Source of the DNA: an uncultured Pelagibacteraceae bacterium | GTDB lineage: Bacteria; Pseudomonadota; Alphaproteobacteria; Pelagibacterales; Pelagibacteraceae | Assembly: GCA_902541315.1 (NCBI GenBank) | Contig: CACBQF010000001.1 | Location: 1-64,000, forward strand | DNA length: 64,000 bases | Direction of reading: 5' to 3' | Shown here: one piece after another, positions 1-9,712 of the stretch | Layout: every line of letters starts with the position of its first letter | How positions within the stretch are numbered: the first letter of the stretch is position 1 | Position numbers and translations under genes: made by a program | The notes under the pieces: model-generated | The model's input: the letters and a program-made list of their open reading frames with translations, nothing else | Databases searched by the model: none | What the model was told of the DNA's origin: nothing

Positions 1-2
1 AT

Positions 3-671
3 ATTAATAATGGTGCAAAAAGAGTTATTGTCTCTGCTCCGTGTAAAGATGCTGACAGAACTATTGTATATGGAGTAAATGAGACTGAATTAAAAAAGGA
101 GGATAAGATTATATCTGCTGCTTCTTGCACAACAAATTGTCTTGCCCCTCTAGCTCATGTTTTAAACAAAAATTTCGAAATTGAAAAAGGGTTTATGATC
201 ACAATTCATTCCTTTACAAGTGACCAAAGAATATTAGATAATTCTCATAAAGACCCAAGAAGAGCCAGATCGGCAAGCCAGTCTATTGTGCCAACCTCAA
301 CAGGTGCATCAAAAGCAATTGGTGAGATTATACCTTCGCTTAAAGGTAAATTAGAAGGTGTGGCTATGAGAGTCCCTACGCCCAATGTTTCATTAATTGA
401 ACTAGTCTTTTGCACAAAAAAAGACATTACTATTGATAAGATTAATTTAGCATTTCAAAATTTTAGCAAAAAGAATAAAATTCTTGAAACTACAAAAGAA
501 AAACTTGTTTCAATCGACTTTAATCATAATCCTGCTTCTTCGATATTAGACGAAAGTTTAACAAAAGTGGTTAGTAAAAATATGGGTAAAATTTCAGCCT
601 GGTACGATAACGAATGGGGTTTCTCAAATAGAATGTGTGATATTGTAGAATATATTCATAAGAATTCTTAA
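3..671 (+). CDS. gap: Glyceraldehyde-3-phosphate dehydrogenase, C-terminal part (5' end outside window)
   Basis: Frame open from position 3; contains ASCTTNCLAP catalytic Cys motif and C-terminal SWYDNEWGFSNRMCD; provided ORF starts internally at 195. Confidence 0.95.
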   Translation: MNNGAKRVIVSAPCKDADRTIVYGVNETELKKEDKIISAASCTTNCLAPLAHVLNKNFEIEKGFMITIHSFTSDQRILDNSHKDPRRARSASQSIVPTSTGASKAIGEIIPSLKGKLEGVAMRVPTPNVSLIELVFCTKKDITIDKINLAFQNFSKKNKILETTKEKLVSIDFNHNPASSILDESLTKVVSKNMGKISAWYDNEWGFSNRMCDIVEYIHKNS

Positions 672-1849
672 TGAACAATATTAAAGATTATGAAAATCTT
701 AATAGCAAAAGAGTTTTATTAAGATTAGACCTAAACGTCCCCTTGAAAAATGGTGACATTGTCGATGAAACCAGAATAATTAAAATTATACCTGTTATCG
801 AATTTTTAATAAAAAGAAATTCAAAAATTTTAATAATCTCTCATGTTGGACGTCCGAAAGGTAAATTTAATAAAGATCTCTCCCTTAAACCAATTTGTGA
901 TTACTTAGAAAAAAAGATAAAAACTAGAGTAAACTTTATAAGTGAAGATATTTTAAAAATTAAAAGAGATGATTTATTCAAAGAGCCTGAGGAAAAAGTT
1001 ATCTTTTTTGAAAACATAAGATTTTATGCAGAAGAAGAAAAGAATGAGTCAAATTTTTCAAAACACCTGGCTAGTTTTGCGGATTTGTTCGTAAACGATG
1101 CTTTTTCTTGTTCACACAGAAAACATGCTTCAGTATGCAAAATTACAGAATTTCTGCCGTCATTTGCTGGATTACAATTTGAGACTGAAGTAAATGCTTT
1201 AAAAAAAGTTACTGTCGAAATCAAAAAACCAATTACTTGTATTATTGGTGGATCAAAAATTTCTACAAAAATAGATATAATCAAAAATTTAATACATAAA
1301 TTTAACAACATAATCTTTGTGGGAGGTATGGCTAACAATATTCTGAGCTTCAAAGGTAATAAAATTGGAAAATCAATTAGTGAAGGAAATTGTGAAAGTA
1401 TAATAAAAGAAATTTTTGAAATTTCAAAAAATACATTATGTGAAATTACTTATCCAGAAGATGTCTTAATAGGTAAAAGTGCTGATGACGATGCTCAGAT
1501 AAAAGATCTTAAGGACATAGCAGATGATGATTTAATCTTAGACGTGGGACCTAAAACACTAAAAAGAATAAAAAATATAATTGAAAATAGTAAAACAGTT
1601 CTTTGGAATGGTCCTGCTGGTTATTTTGAAAATCCAAATTTTGCTAAAGGTAGCATTGAGATTGCAAAAACAATTATTAAAAAAAATAAAGATAATTCAA
1701 TTTATTCTGTAGTTGGTGGAGGAGATACTGTGGCGGTTGTTAATCAACTAAATGTAATTAAAGATTTTAATTTTGTTTCAACTGCTGGTGGTGCTTTTTT
1801 AGAATATCTTGAAGGAAAAGAACTTCCTGGTATAAAAGCCCTAAACTAA
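671..1849 (+). CDS. pgk: Phosphoglycerate kinase
   Basis: RLDLNVPLKNG, SHVGRPKG, GPAGYFE, GGGDTVAVV motifs; directly follows gap. Confidence 0.97.
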   Translation: MNNIKDYENLNSKRVLLRLDLNVPLKNGDIVDETRIIKIIPVIEFLIKRNSKILIISHVGRPKGKFNKDLSLKPICDYLEKKIKTRVNFISEDILKIKRDDLFKEPEEKVIFFENIRFYAEEEKNESNFSKHLASFADLFVNDAFSCSHRKHASVCKITEFLPSFAGLQFETEVNALKKVTVEIKKPITCIIGGSKISTKIDIIKNLIHKFNNIIFVGGMANNILSFKGNKIGKSISEGNCESIIKEIFEISKNTLCEITYPEDVLIGKSADDDAQIKDLKDIADDDLILDVGPKTLKRIKNIIENSKTVLWNGPAGYFENPNFAKGSIEIAKTIIKKNKDNSIYSVVGGGDTVAVVNQLNVIKDFNFVSTAGGAFLEYLEGKELPGIKALN

Positions 1850-1850
1850 A

Positions 1851-2861
1851 ATGTCAGAACTAAATAATACAGCATTAAAAATTTTAGAAAACGGTAAAGG
1901 AATTTTAGCTGCAGATGAAAGCACTGCAACAATGACTAAAAGATTAGACAGTGTAAATGTTCCCTCAACCGCAGAAAACAGATTGATATTCAGAGAAACA
2001 CTTTTTAGCTCATCCTCAATGAAAGATTGTATTGGAGGTGTAATTCTTTATGATGAAACAATTAAACAATCATCGTCAAAAAAAAATACAATTCCAGAAT
2101 TAATATCAGATAAAGGCTCATTGCCAGGTATCAAAGTAGACACAGGTGCAAAAATTTTAGCTGGTTCTCCAAATGAAAAAATTACCGAAGGTCTTGATGG
2201 ATTAAGGGAAAGATTAAAAGAATATTATAAATTAGGTGCAAGATTTACTAAATGGAGAGGTGTTTATCATATAACTAAAAATTATCCAAGCAAACTTTCT
2301 ATCAACTCTAATGCACATGCATTAGCAAGATATTCTGCTTTAGTTCAAGAGTGCGATATGGTTCCAATAGTTGAGCCTGAGGTTTTAATGGACGGTGATC
2401 ATTCTGCTAAAGAATGTTTAGAAAAAACTTCTGAAGTTATAAAAAAATGTTTTGAAGAGCTAATAGTCAACAAAGTAAATTTGAAGGGAATTATACTCAA
2501 ACCTAATATGATCTTAGCAGGAAATAGATCCAAAGAAAAAATTACTAATGAGGAAGTTGCAAAATTAACTTTGGAATGTTTAAAATCCTCAGTACCCTCG
2601 GAAGTTCCAGGTATAGCTTTCCTATCTGGAGGTCAGTCCGAAATAGAAGCGACAGAAAATTTAAATTTAATTAACAAATACAATAATACCAGTTTTATCA
2701 TGAGTTATTCTTATGGGCGGGCTCTTCAACAAAGTGCCTTAAAGTATTGGTCAAAAGATATTAAGAATATTAAAGGCACTCAGCAGATTTTTAACCACCG
2801 AGCCAAAATGAATACATTGGCTGCTCAAGGAAAATGGTCAAAAGATTTTGAGATACAATAA
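1851..2861 (+). CDS. fba: Fructose-bisphosphate aldolase class I
   Basis: GKGILAADES, KWRGVY, PIVEPEVLMDG, LKPNMI, FLSGGQS motifs. Confidence 0.95.
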   Translation: MSELNNTALKILENGKGILAADESTATMTKRLDSVNVPSTAENRLIFRETLFSSSSMKDCIGGVILYDETIKQSSSKKNTIPELISDKGSLPGIKVDTGAKILAGSPNEKITEGLDGLRERLKEYYKLGARFTKWRGVYHITKNYPSKLSINSNAHALARYSALVQECDMVPIVEPEVLMDGDHSAKECLEKTSEVIKKCFEELIVNKVNLKGIILKPNMILAGNRSKEKITNEEVAKLTLECLKSSVPSEVPGIAFLSGGQSEIEATENLNLINKYNNTSFIMSYSYGRALQQSALKYWSKDIKNIKGTQQIFNHRAKMNTLAAQGKWSKDFEIQ

Positions 2862-3462
2862 AAAAAGATTTGTTTACCTAATATCCCCACCTAAGATTGA
2901 AAAAAATTTTTTAAAAGATTTAAATGAAGTATTAAAACAAAATAAAATAAGTTTTTTTCAATTACGTCTAAAAAAAGGTAGTTTTAAAAAAAGATTAATA
3001 ATTGGACGTGAAATTCAAAAGATATGTAAAAAATTTAAAGTGAAATTTTTAATTAACGATGACGTGTACCTTTCAAAAAAATTAAATGCTGATGGATGTC
3101 ATCTTGGTCAAAGTGATATGAAAATTAAAGAGGCAAGAAAATTAATTGGAAAAAAAATAATTGGAATTACATGTCATAATTCAATAAAACTTGTAAAAAA
3201 TGCGATAAAAAATAAAGCTGACTATTTAGCTCTTGGTGCTTTTAATTCATCTAAAACAAAAAAAGTAAAATATAAGGCATCAATAAGTTTTCTTAAAAAA
3301 GCTCGAAAAATCACAAATACACCAATCGTTGCAATCGGAGGTATTAACTCTACGAATTATAAAAATCTTTTGTTGAATAAGGCAAACTTTTTAGCTATCT
3401 CAAGCTACATTTGGAAAAATAAAAAACTTAAACCTAAGAATGCTGTAAAAAAATTAATATGA
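2848..3462 (+). CDS. Thiamine-phosphate synthase (ThiE/TenI-like)
   Basis: TIM-barrel ThiE pattern: FQLRLK, LINDDVYLSKKLNADGCHLGQSD, IIGITCHN, PIVAIGGI; overlaps fba end by 14 nt. Confidence 0.8.
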   Translation: MRYNKKRFVYLISPPKIEKNFLKDLNEVLKQNKISFFQLRLKKGSFKKRLIIGREIQKICKKFKVKFLINDDVYLSKKLNADGCHLGQSDMKIKEARKLIGKKIIGITCHNSIKLVKNAIKNKADYLALGAFNSSKTKKVKYKASISFLKKARKITNTPIVAIGGINSTNYKNLLLNKANFLAISSYIWKNKKLKPKNAVKKLI

Positions 3463-4019
3463 AAATTAATGCAGGTGAAATTAAAGTAGGTATGTTGCTA
3501 GAATATAAAAACGATTTATGGCAGGTGCTAAAAACACAGCATGTAAAACCTGGAAAAGGTGGAGCATTTGCACAGGTTGAAATGAAGAGCTTAAATAAAA
3601 ATACTAAACTAAATGAGAGATTTAGATCCAGTGAGACAGTTGAAAAGGCTTCATTAGAGGAAACTAGTTTTACTTATTCATATGAGGACCAAGTAAATTA
3701 CTTTTTTATGAATCCTAAAACTTTTGAACAAACTGAAATTCAAAAAAGTCTGATAGGTGAAAAAGGTAAATTATTGACTGAAAACCTTGAGGTTACAATA
3801 AGTTTTTATAATGATAATCCAATTTCTGTAGATCTACCAAAACAAGTAACCTGTAAAATTAAAACCACAGATGCTGCCTTAAAAGGTCAAACTGTTTCAT
3901 CATCTTACAAACCTGCAATCTTAGAAAATGGATTAAGTATTCAGGTTCCACCTTTCATTGATGCAGGAGATAGTGTGATAATAGATACAAGAAATCTCGA
4001 ATATATAAAAAAAAACTAA
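3459..4019 (+). CDS. efp: Elongation factor P
   Basis: Full-length EF-P; KPGKGGAFAQVEMKSL and C-terminal PPFIDAGDSVIIDTR. Confidence 0.96.
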   Translation: MKINAGEIKVGMLLEYKNDLWQVLKTQHVKPGKGGAFAQVEMKSLNKNTKLNERFRSSETVEKASLEETSFTYSYEDQVNYFFMNPKTFEQTEIQKSLIGEKGKLLTENLEVTISFYNDNPISVDLPKQVTCKIKTTDAALKGQTVSSSYKPAILENGLSIQVPPFIDAGDSVIIDTRNLEYIKKN

Positions 4020-4022
4020 CTT

Positions 4023-4760
4023 ATGAATTCCATCTCCGCAAATCTTAATGTAATGATTAAAGCTAGTGAGAAAGCATCAAAAATATTGATAAGAGATTTT
4101 GGAGAATTAGAAAAATTACAAGTATCAAAAAAAGGACCAAGAGACTTCGTGACTAATGCTGATGTTAAAGTTGAAAGATTAATAATAAACGAATTAAAAA
4201 AAGCACGACCAAATTATTCAATTATTAGTGAAGAAAATGGAATAGAAAAAAATAAAGATAAAAACAATTCTTGGATAATTGATCCAATTGATGGAACAAT
4301 TAATTTCTTACATGGAGTACCTCATTTTGCAATATCTATAGCTCTTAAATCAAATAATGAGATAGTGTGTGGACTAATTTTCGATCCAATAAAAGATGAA
4401 ATGTTTTACGCAGAGAAAAATAATGGAGCTTTTTATAATAATCAGAGAATTAGAGTATCAAAAAAAGATAATATAAATGAATGCTTATTTGGTGTTGGAA
4501 AAATCAATGGTGAAACAAATTTAACATTAAGAAGATCTGGGTGTGCAGCTTTAGATATGGCGTATGTTGCCTCGGGTAGATACGATGGATATTATCAAAA
4601 TAATTTAAATCTCTGGGATATTGCTGCAGGAATAATACTTATTAAAGAAGCTGGTGGGATTATTAATGAAATTGATCTAACAAATCTGAAAAATATAAAA
4701 GTTTTAGCATCAAGTACAGAAATTTATGCTAAATTTGTTAAAAAAATTGATAACTTTTAA
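4023..4760 (+). CDS. suhB: Inositol monophosphatase family protein (SuhB-like)
   Basis: [15 protein letters not shown] and [16 protein letters not shown] motifs. Confidence 0.88.
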   Translation: MNSISANLNVMIKASEKASKILIRDFGELEKLQVSKKGPRDFVTNADVKVERLIINELKKARPNYSIISEENGIEKNKDKNNSWIIDPIDGTINFLHGVPHFAISIALKSNNEIVCGLIFDPIKDEMFYAEKNNGAFYNNQRIRVSKKDNINECLFGVGKINGETNLTLRRSGCAALDMAYVASGRYDGYYQNNLNLWDIAAGIILIKEAGGIINEIDLTNLKNIKVLASSTEIYAKFVKKIDNF

Positions 4761-4795
4761 TTGTTTTAAAATTTTCTTTTGTTATATATCTGCAA

Positions 4796-5026
4796 ATGAA
4801 AAAAAAAATACATCCTAATTACCACACAATTAAAGTTGAAATGACTGATGGTACTCAATTTGAAACGAAATCAACATGGGGTGCCGAAGGTGATGTTCTA
4901 AAGCTAGAAATTGATCCTAAGTCACATGCAGCTTGGACTGGTGGAAAACAAAAATTAATGGATAAAGGTCGAATAAGTAAATTTAACAAAAAATTCCAAA
5001 ACTTCAGGTCAGAAAATAAAAATTAA
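4796..5026 (+). CDS. rpmE: 50S ribosomal protein L31
   Basis: [29 protein letters not shown]...; SHAAWTGG. Confidence 0.93.
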   Translation: MKKKIHPNYHTIKVEMTDGTQFETKSTWGAEGDVLKLEIDPKSHAAWTGGKQKLMDKGRISKFNKKFQNFRSENKN

Positions 5027-5595
5027 TGTCAAACGCTCCTTTAATGCCTATGGCAACTGCAGTGTGGCTAGTTGAAAATACAACGCTTACATTTAAGCAA
5101 ATTGCTGATTTTTGCAAATTACATGAAGTCGAGGTTCAGGGTATTGCTGACGGTGAGGTGGCTAAAGGTATTAAAGCATACAATCCTATAATTTCTGGAC
5201 AACTTTCAAGAGAAGAAATTGAATTATCATCAAAGGATGAGGCTAGACCCTTAAAAATAAATAATACTGATATTGAAATATCTAATACCGAAAATAAAAT
5301 TAAAAAATATGTTCCATTGTCAAAAAGACAAGATAAACCAGATTCTGCTTTATGGCTTATAAAACATCACAACATATTAAAAGATTCTCAAATAGCAAAG
5401 CTGGTTGGGGTTACAAAAAATTCTGTCACATCAATAAGAAATAAAAGTTATTGGAATTTTAACAATTTAAGTCCAAAAGATCCAGTAGCTTTAAATTTAT
5501 TTACTCAAAAAGATTTGGTTAGCGCCTTAGAAAAGGCTGAGAGAAGAATTAAAAGAGAAAAAAAAGAGAAAGAAAAGCAAAAACAGTCGATATAA
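5026..5595 (+). CDS. DUF1013 family protein (alphaproteobacterial TrcR-like regulator)
   Basis: MPMATAVWLVENTTLTFKQIADFCKLHEVEVQGIADGEVAKGIKAYNPI...; KRQDKPDSALWLIKHHN; HTH-like repeats. Confidence 0.85.
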   Translation: MSNAPLMPMATAVWLVENTTLTFKQIADFCKLHEVEVQGIADGEVAKGIKAYNPIISGQLSREEIELSSKDEARPLKINNTDIEISNTENKIKKYVPLSKRQDKPDSALWLIKHHNILKDSQIAKLVGVTKNSVTSIRNKSYWNFNNLSPKDPVALNLFTQKDLVSALEKAERRIKREKKEKEKQKQSI

Positions 5596-5605
5596 AACTT
5601 AAATA

Positions 5606-5668
5606 ATGAATAAAATTAATAGACATAAAATTATAAAAGTGTTACTTACTCGTTTTTTTTGGAGGTAG
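5606..5668 (+). CDS. Putative 20-aa leader peptide upstream of rpsU (MNKINRHKIIKVLLTRFFWR)
   Basis: ATG at 5606, stop TAG 5666-5668, 2 nt before the proposed rpsU start; last codons contain the GGAGG Shine-Dalgarno. Confidence 0.35.
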   Translation: MNKINRHKIIKVLLTRFFWR

Positions 5669-5670
5669 TT

Positions 5671-5865
5671 ATTAAAATAGATGTTAAAGATAACAACGTT
5701 GAGCAAGCTCTAAGAGTTTTAAAAAGAAAACTCCAGAGAGATGGTTTTTTCAAAGTTATTAAGTTAAAAAATACATATGAAAAACCCTCAGAAAAAAAAA
5801 AAAGAATCTTGCAGGAAAATATTAAAAGAGTCAAAAAACTCAATAAACTAAGGAATAGAATTTAG
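5671..5865 (+). CDS. rpsU: 30S ribosomal protein S21 (proposed ATT start at 5671; ORF track places TTG at 5659)
   Basis: (I/M)KIDVKDNNVEQALRVLKRKLQRDGFF...YEKPSEKKK; residue at ATT aligns with Met1 of typical alphaproteobacterial S21; GGAGG at 5661-5665. Confidence 0.9.
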   Translation: MKIDVKDNNVEQALRVLKRKLQRDGFFKVIKLKNTYEKPSEKKKRILQENIKRVKKLNKLRNRI

Positions 5866-5871
5866 TTACAT

Positions 5872-5948
<77 letters not shown>

Positions 5949-5954
5949 TTTTGA

Positions 5955-6656
5955 TTAAATTTTAAACTTAGATTTATTACTATCAACTAAAAAAGCTTTT
6001 ACAGTTTCTGTAGTAAGTTGCTGATATGATTTTCCAAAATTTTTAATTTTTTCAATAACACTTGGCGGTATAGTTATTATATGGCAACCTATTTGTTTTG
6101 CTTGTGTATAATTATATGGCTCTCTCACGCTTGCCCATAATATTTCAACATTTTTAAATTTTTTTGCCATCTTAATACTTTTAACAAATTCAGGAACGGG
6201 ATCCTTCCCTGCATCACCAGCTCTTCCAGCAAAAATAGAGATTATCACTTTTGTTTTTTTATTTATCATGTTTAAAATTTTCTTTGTTTGTTTTGCAGTA
6301 TAAACAGCTGTGATATTTAATTTAATATTTTGCCTATTTAATTCTCTTATAACTTTACCGGAAAATTTATTTTTTGAATTCACTACAGGAACCTTTACAT
6401 AAATGTTTTTGCCCCATTTATTTATTTTTAACCCTTGATTAATCATTGATTTATGATCATCTGCAAAAACTTCAAAAGAAATTGGTTTAGTTTTGCAAAC
6501 TTTTAAAATTTTTTTTGAATATGACTTATAGTCCTTTGCACCAGCTTTTCTCATCAAGCTTGGGTTTGTTGTAAAACCTTTTACAATCTTTAATTTATGA
6601 AATTTTTTAATTAAATCTAAATTAGCTATATCGCAAAAAATTTTTATACTCATCAA
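5955..6656 (-). CDS. Transaldolase (Fsa/TalB-like short form)
   Basis: KIFCDIANLDLIKKF, GFTTNPSLMRKAG, VKVPV, NITAVYTAKQ, SIFAGRAGDAGKDP, ILWASVREP. Confidence 0.88.
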   Translation of the reverse strand: MMSIKIFCDIANLDLIKKFHKLKIVKGFTTNPSLMRKAGAKDYKSYSKKILKVCKTKPISFEVFADDHKSMINQGLKINKWGKNIYVKVPVVNSKNKFSGKVIRELNRQNIKLNITAVYTAKQTKKILNMINKKTKVIISIFAGRAGDAGKDPVPEFVKSIKMAKKFKNVEILWASVREPYNYTQAKQIGCHIITIPPSVIEKIKNFGKSYQQLTTETVKAFLVDSNKSKFKI

Positions 6657-6659
6657 ATC

Positions 6660-8057
6660 TTATAAATTTTTTGTGATATCCTCTGTCATTTTTTTTGCAT
6701 CTGCGAATAACATTAAAGTATTCTCTTTATAAAACAAATCATTATCGATACCTGCATAACCAGGTGAAAGACTTCTTTTAACGAATAATACAGATTTACA
6801 TTTTTCTACATCAAGCACAGGCATTCCATAAATTGGACTTTGTGGATCTGTTTTAGCGACTGGATTAGTAACATCGTTAGCTCCAATGACAAATGCAACA
6901 TCTGCATTAGCAAAGTCATTATTAATTTCCTCTAACTCAAATACCTCATCATAGGGAACGTTTGCCTCAGCTAACAAAACATTCATATGTCCAGGCATTC
7001 TTCCAGCTACAGGGTGAATAGCATATGAAACTTTTATATCGTTTTTCTTTAATGTATCGACCATTTCTCTTAAAGCATGCTGAGCTTGAGCTACTGCCAT
7101 ACCATATCCAGGGACAATGATGACTGATGAAGCATTTTTCATCAGGAAAGCTGCATCATCAGCATTACCACTTTTAACTGGTCTTTGCTCCTTAGATGAT
7201 TTACTTGAAACATCATCAGTAGCACCAAACCCTCCTAAGATTACATTAAAGAAGGAACGGTTCATACCTTTGCACATAATATATGACAATATCGCACCAG
7301 ATGATCCCACTAAAGCTCCCGTAATTATTAAAGCTGTATTTTCTAAAGTAAATCCGATCCCAGCTGCTGCCCAACCAGAATATGAATTAAGCATTGAAAT
7401 TACTACCGGCATATCTGCTCCTCCAATTGGAATTATTAAAAGAAAGCCAATTAAAAATGAAACTACTAATAATATCCAAAACAAATTTGATGATTGTGTT
7501 GAACATAATAGGTAAATTAAAATAACTATTGAGATTAAAATTAATGCATTAAGAGGATGTTGACCTTTGAACGTAATTGGTGAACCAGACATAATCCCTT
7601 GCAATTTTAAAAAAGCAATTACAGATCCTGAAAATGTAATTGCTCCAACTGCAGCCCCAATTGACATTTCAATTAGACTTCCAAGTTTAATATTCCCCGG
7701 TGATCCAAGATTAAATGCAATAGGATTTAAAAAAGCTGAAATGGCTACAAAGACTGCCGCGAGTCCAACCAAACTATGAAATCCAGCTACCAATTCTGGC
7801 ATGGCTGTCATCGGAATTTTGTATGCAATATAGGCTCCAATTGAACCCCCAACCATTATAAATATTATAACAAAAATAAATCCACTTGAAAAAGTTCCTA
7901 TTGACAAAAAAGTTACGGTCACAGCAATAATCATTCCTAAAATTCCAAATAAATTTCCTTGTCTAGATGTCTCTGGTGAAGACAAACCCCTTAAAGCTAG
8001 AATAAATAATACCCCTGAGACTAAATAAAAGATTGCTGATAAATTTGCTGATATCAT
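6660..8057 (-). CDS. pntB: NAD(P) transhydrogenase subunit beta
   Basis: Multi-TM N-terminus; GYGMAVAQAQHALREM, HPVAGRMPGHMNVLLAEANVPYDEV, ANDVTNPVAK. Confidence 0.96.
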   Translation of the reverse strand: MISANLSAIFYLVSGVLFILALRGLSSPETSRQGNLFGILGMIIAVTVTFLSIGTFSSGFIFVIIFIMVGGSIGAYIAYKIPMTAMPELVAGFHSLVGLAAVFVAISAFLNPIAFNLGSPGNIKLGSLIEMSIGAAVGAITFSGSVIAFLKLQGIMSGSPITFKGQHPLNALILISIVILIYLLCSTQSSNLFWILLVVSFLIGFLLIIPIGGADMPVVISMLNSYSGWAAAGIGFTLENTALIITGALVGSSGAILSYIMCKGMNRSFFNVILGGFGATDDVSSKSSKEQRPVKSGNADDAAFLMKNASSVIIVPGYGMAVAQAQHALREMVDTLKKNDIKVSYAIHPVAGRMPGHMNVLLAEANVPYDEVFELEEINNDFANADVAFVIGANDVTNPVAKTDPQSPIYGMPVLDVEKCKSVLFVKRSLSPGYAGIDNDLFYKENTLMLFADAKKMTEDITKNL

Positions 8058-8365
8058 TATTTTTCTTTTTTCTTTTTCTTGTACATTGCTAACATTCTTT
8101 GTGTTACTAGAAATCCACCAAAAATATTAATTGCCGCTAAGGCAATAGCTACAAAACCAAATAAACTTGATGTGTTGAATACACTTTCACTATCTCCAGA
8201 TAATCCGGCAATTATTGCCCCAACGATAATTACAGATGAAATTGCATTAGTTACTGACATTAAAGGTGTATGTAACGATGGAGTAACGCTCCAAACGACA
8301 TAATATCCAACAAATATTGAGAGGATAAATATACTTAATCTAAATATCAAAGGATCAATTTCCAT
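8057..8365 (-). CDS. pntAB: NAD(P) transhydrogenase subunit alpha 2 (membrane part)
   Basis: VVWSVTPSLHTPLMSVTNAISSVIIVGA; overlaps pntB start. Confidence 0.94.
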   Translation of the reverse strand: MEIDPLIFRLSIFILSIFVGYYVVWSVTPSLHTPLMSVTNAISSVIIVGAIIAGLSGDSESVFNTSSLFGFVAIALAAINIFGGFLVTQRMLAMYKKKKKEK

Positions 8366-8369
8366 ATTT

Positions 8370-9455
8370 TTACTTAATAATAGTTTTAGCTATAATTTCA
8401 TCTTCTAAATTTATATTAATTTCTTTTTTTTCCTTATCATATAAATTTTCAATAAAATTAAATAGATTTTTTGCGTATAAATTAGAAGCTGAAACTGGCA
8501 ATCTATTCAAGATATTACTTTCACCCATAATTTTTACCCCATTTTTCTCTATAATCTTGTCTGCTTGTGTGAATTGTGTATTTCCACCCTGAATTGCTGC
8601 TAAATCATATATTACAGAGCCTGGTTGCATATTACTTATCATAAAATCTTTAATTATTAATGGAGCTTTTTTACCAGGTATTAAAGCTGTGCAAATTACT
8701 ATGTCTATTTTTTTTAAAGTTTCTGCTAATAGCTCTTCTTGTTTCTTTTTAAAATCCTCAGAAGCTTCTTTTGCGTAACCACCCTCTGTTTCCAAATTTT
8801 CTGATCCCTCAACTGTTAAAAATTTTCCACCCAAACTTTCAACCTGTTCTTTTGACGCCATTCTTACATCTGTACCAAAAACGATGGCACCCATTCTTTT
8901 TGCTGTAGCAACAGCTTGCAAACCTGCAACTCCTGCACCAACTACAAGTACCTTTGCAGCTGGAATAGTGCCTGCTGCAGTCATCATCATCGGAATTGCT
9001 TTTTCAAAATTTGCAAATGACTCAATAACTGCCTTATATCCTGCAAGATTTGCTTGTGAAGACAATATATCCATAGATTGTGCTCTTGTTATTCTAGGTA
9101 AAAGTTCTAGAGAAAAAATATCAACTTTTTTTTCTACTAAAACTTGGAGTTTATCTTTATTGTCATATGGATTTAGGACCCCAATTAATGATTGTTTTTC
9201 GACTAGTAAAGAAAGTTTTTCATCTGGTAAAATATTTAGTTGAACTATAAGATTAGAATTTTTTAAAATTTCATCCCCATCTTTAATCTTTGCCCCAAGA
9301 TCAGAATACATTTGATCACTAAAGCCTAAATGAGATCCATAATTTTTTTCTAAAAATATTTCAAAACCTAAGGAAATATATTTTTTTACAATATCTGGAG
9401 TTATTGCGACTCTTTTTTCAAAGTCGTGATTTTCTAATATGGATCCAATAATCAT
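8370..9455 (-). CDS. pntAA: NAD(P) transhydrogenase subunit alpha 1
   Basis: E..EKRVAITPD, VLVVGAGVAGLQAVATAKRMGAIVFGTDVR, DLAAIQGGN. Confidence 0.95.
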   Translation of the reverse strand: MIIGSILENHDFEKRVAITPDIVKKYISLGFEIFLEKNYGSHLGFSDQMYSDLGAKIKDGDEILKNSNLIVQLNILPDEKLSLLVEKQSLIGVLNPYDNKDKLQVLVEKKVDIFSLELLPRITRAQSMDILSSQANLAGYKAVIESFANFEKAIPMMMTAAGTIPAAKVLVVGAGVAGLQAVATAKRMGAIVFGTDVRMASKEQVESLGGKFLTVEGSENLETEGGYAKEASEDFKKKQEELLAETLKKIDIVICTALIPGKKAPLIIKDFMISNMQPGSVIYDLAAIQGGNTQFTQADKIIEKNGVKIMGESNILNRLPVSASNLYAKNLFNFIENLYDKEKKEININLEDEIIAKTIIK

Positions 9456-9464
9456 AATAGAATT

Positions 9465-9575
9465 TTACAGTAAGAATATTGCCATTAATACCAAAACACA
9501 TATAACAGCGACAGTACCCCACAGTACAAATTTTGTGAAGTTATTCCATGTATTTTTATGGTTTTCGTTATCCAT
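9465..9575 (-). CDS. Small single-TM protein resembling aa3-type cytochrome c oxidase subunit IV (36 aa)
   Basis: My translation: MDNENHKNTWNNFTKFVLWGTVAVICVLVLMAIFLL*; polar N-terminus plus one TM helix; missing from ORF track; lies between pntAA and rpmJ. Confidence 0.7.
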   Translation of the reverse strand: MDNENHKNTWNNFTKFVLWGTVAVICVLVLMAIFLL

Positions 9576-9580
9576 AAATA

Positions 9581-9706
9581 TTACTTTTGTCTGGCTTTGT
9601 ATTTAGGGTTAGTTTTATTTATTATATAAACTCTACCTCTTCTCCTAACTAACTTAGAATTAAGATCTCTTTTTTTTATAGACTTAAGTGAACTTTTAAT
9701 TTTCAT
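9581..9706 (-). CDS. rpmJ: 50S ribosomal protein L36
   Basis: My translation: [41 protein letters not shown]; matches alphaproteobacterial L36; missing from ORF track. Confidence 0.95.
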   Translation of the reverse strand: MKIKSSLKSIKKRDLNSKLVRRRGRVYIINKTNPKYKARQK

Positions 9707-9712
9707 AAAATT

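Noticed and set aside
1024-1353. 109-aa minus-strand ORF antisense to pgk
   Set aside because: Lies wholly inside well-conserved pgk; no recognisable motif; expected by-product of AT-rich coding sequence
5659-5670. TTG start for rpsU giving MEVVIKID N-terminus
   Set aside because: Start codon overlaps the GGAGG ribosome-binding site and adds four residues absent from typical S21
7117-7515. 132-aa plus-strand ORF antisense to pntB (also 7567..7779, 8079..8303, 8884..9243)
   Set aside because: Shadow ORFs opposite strongly supported pnt genes
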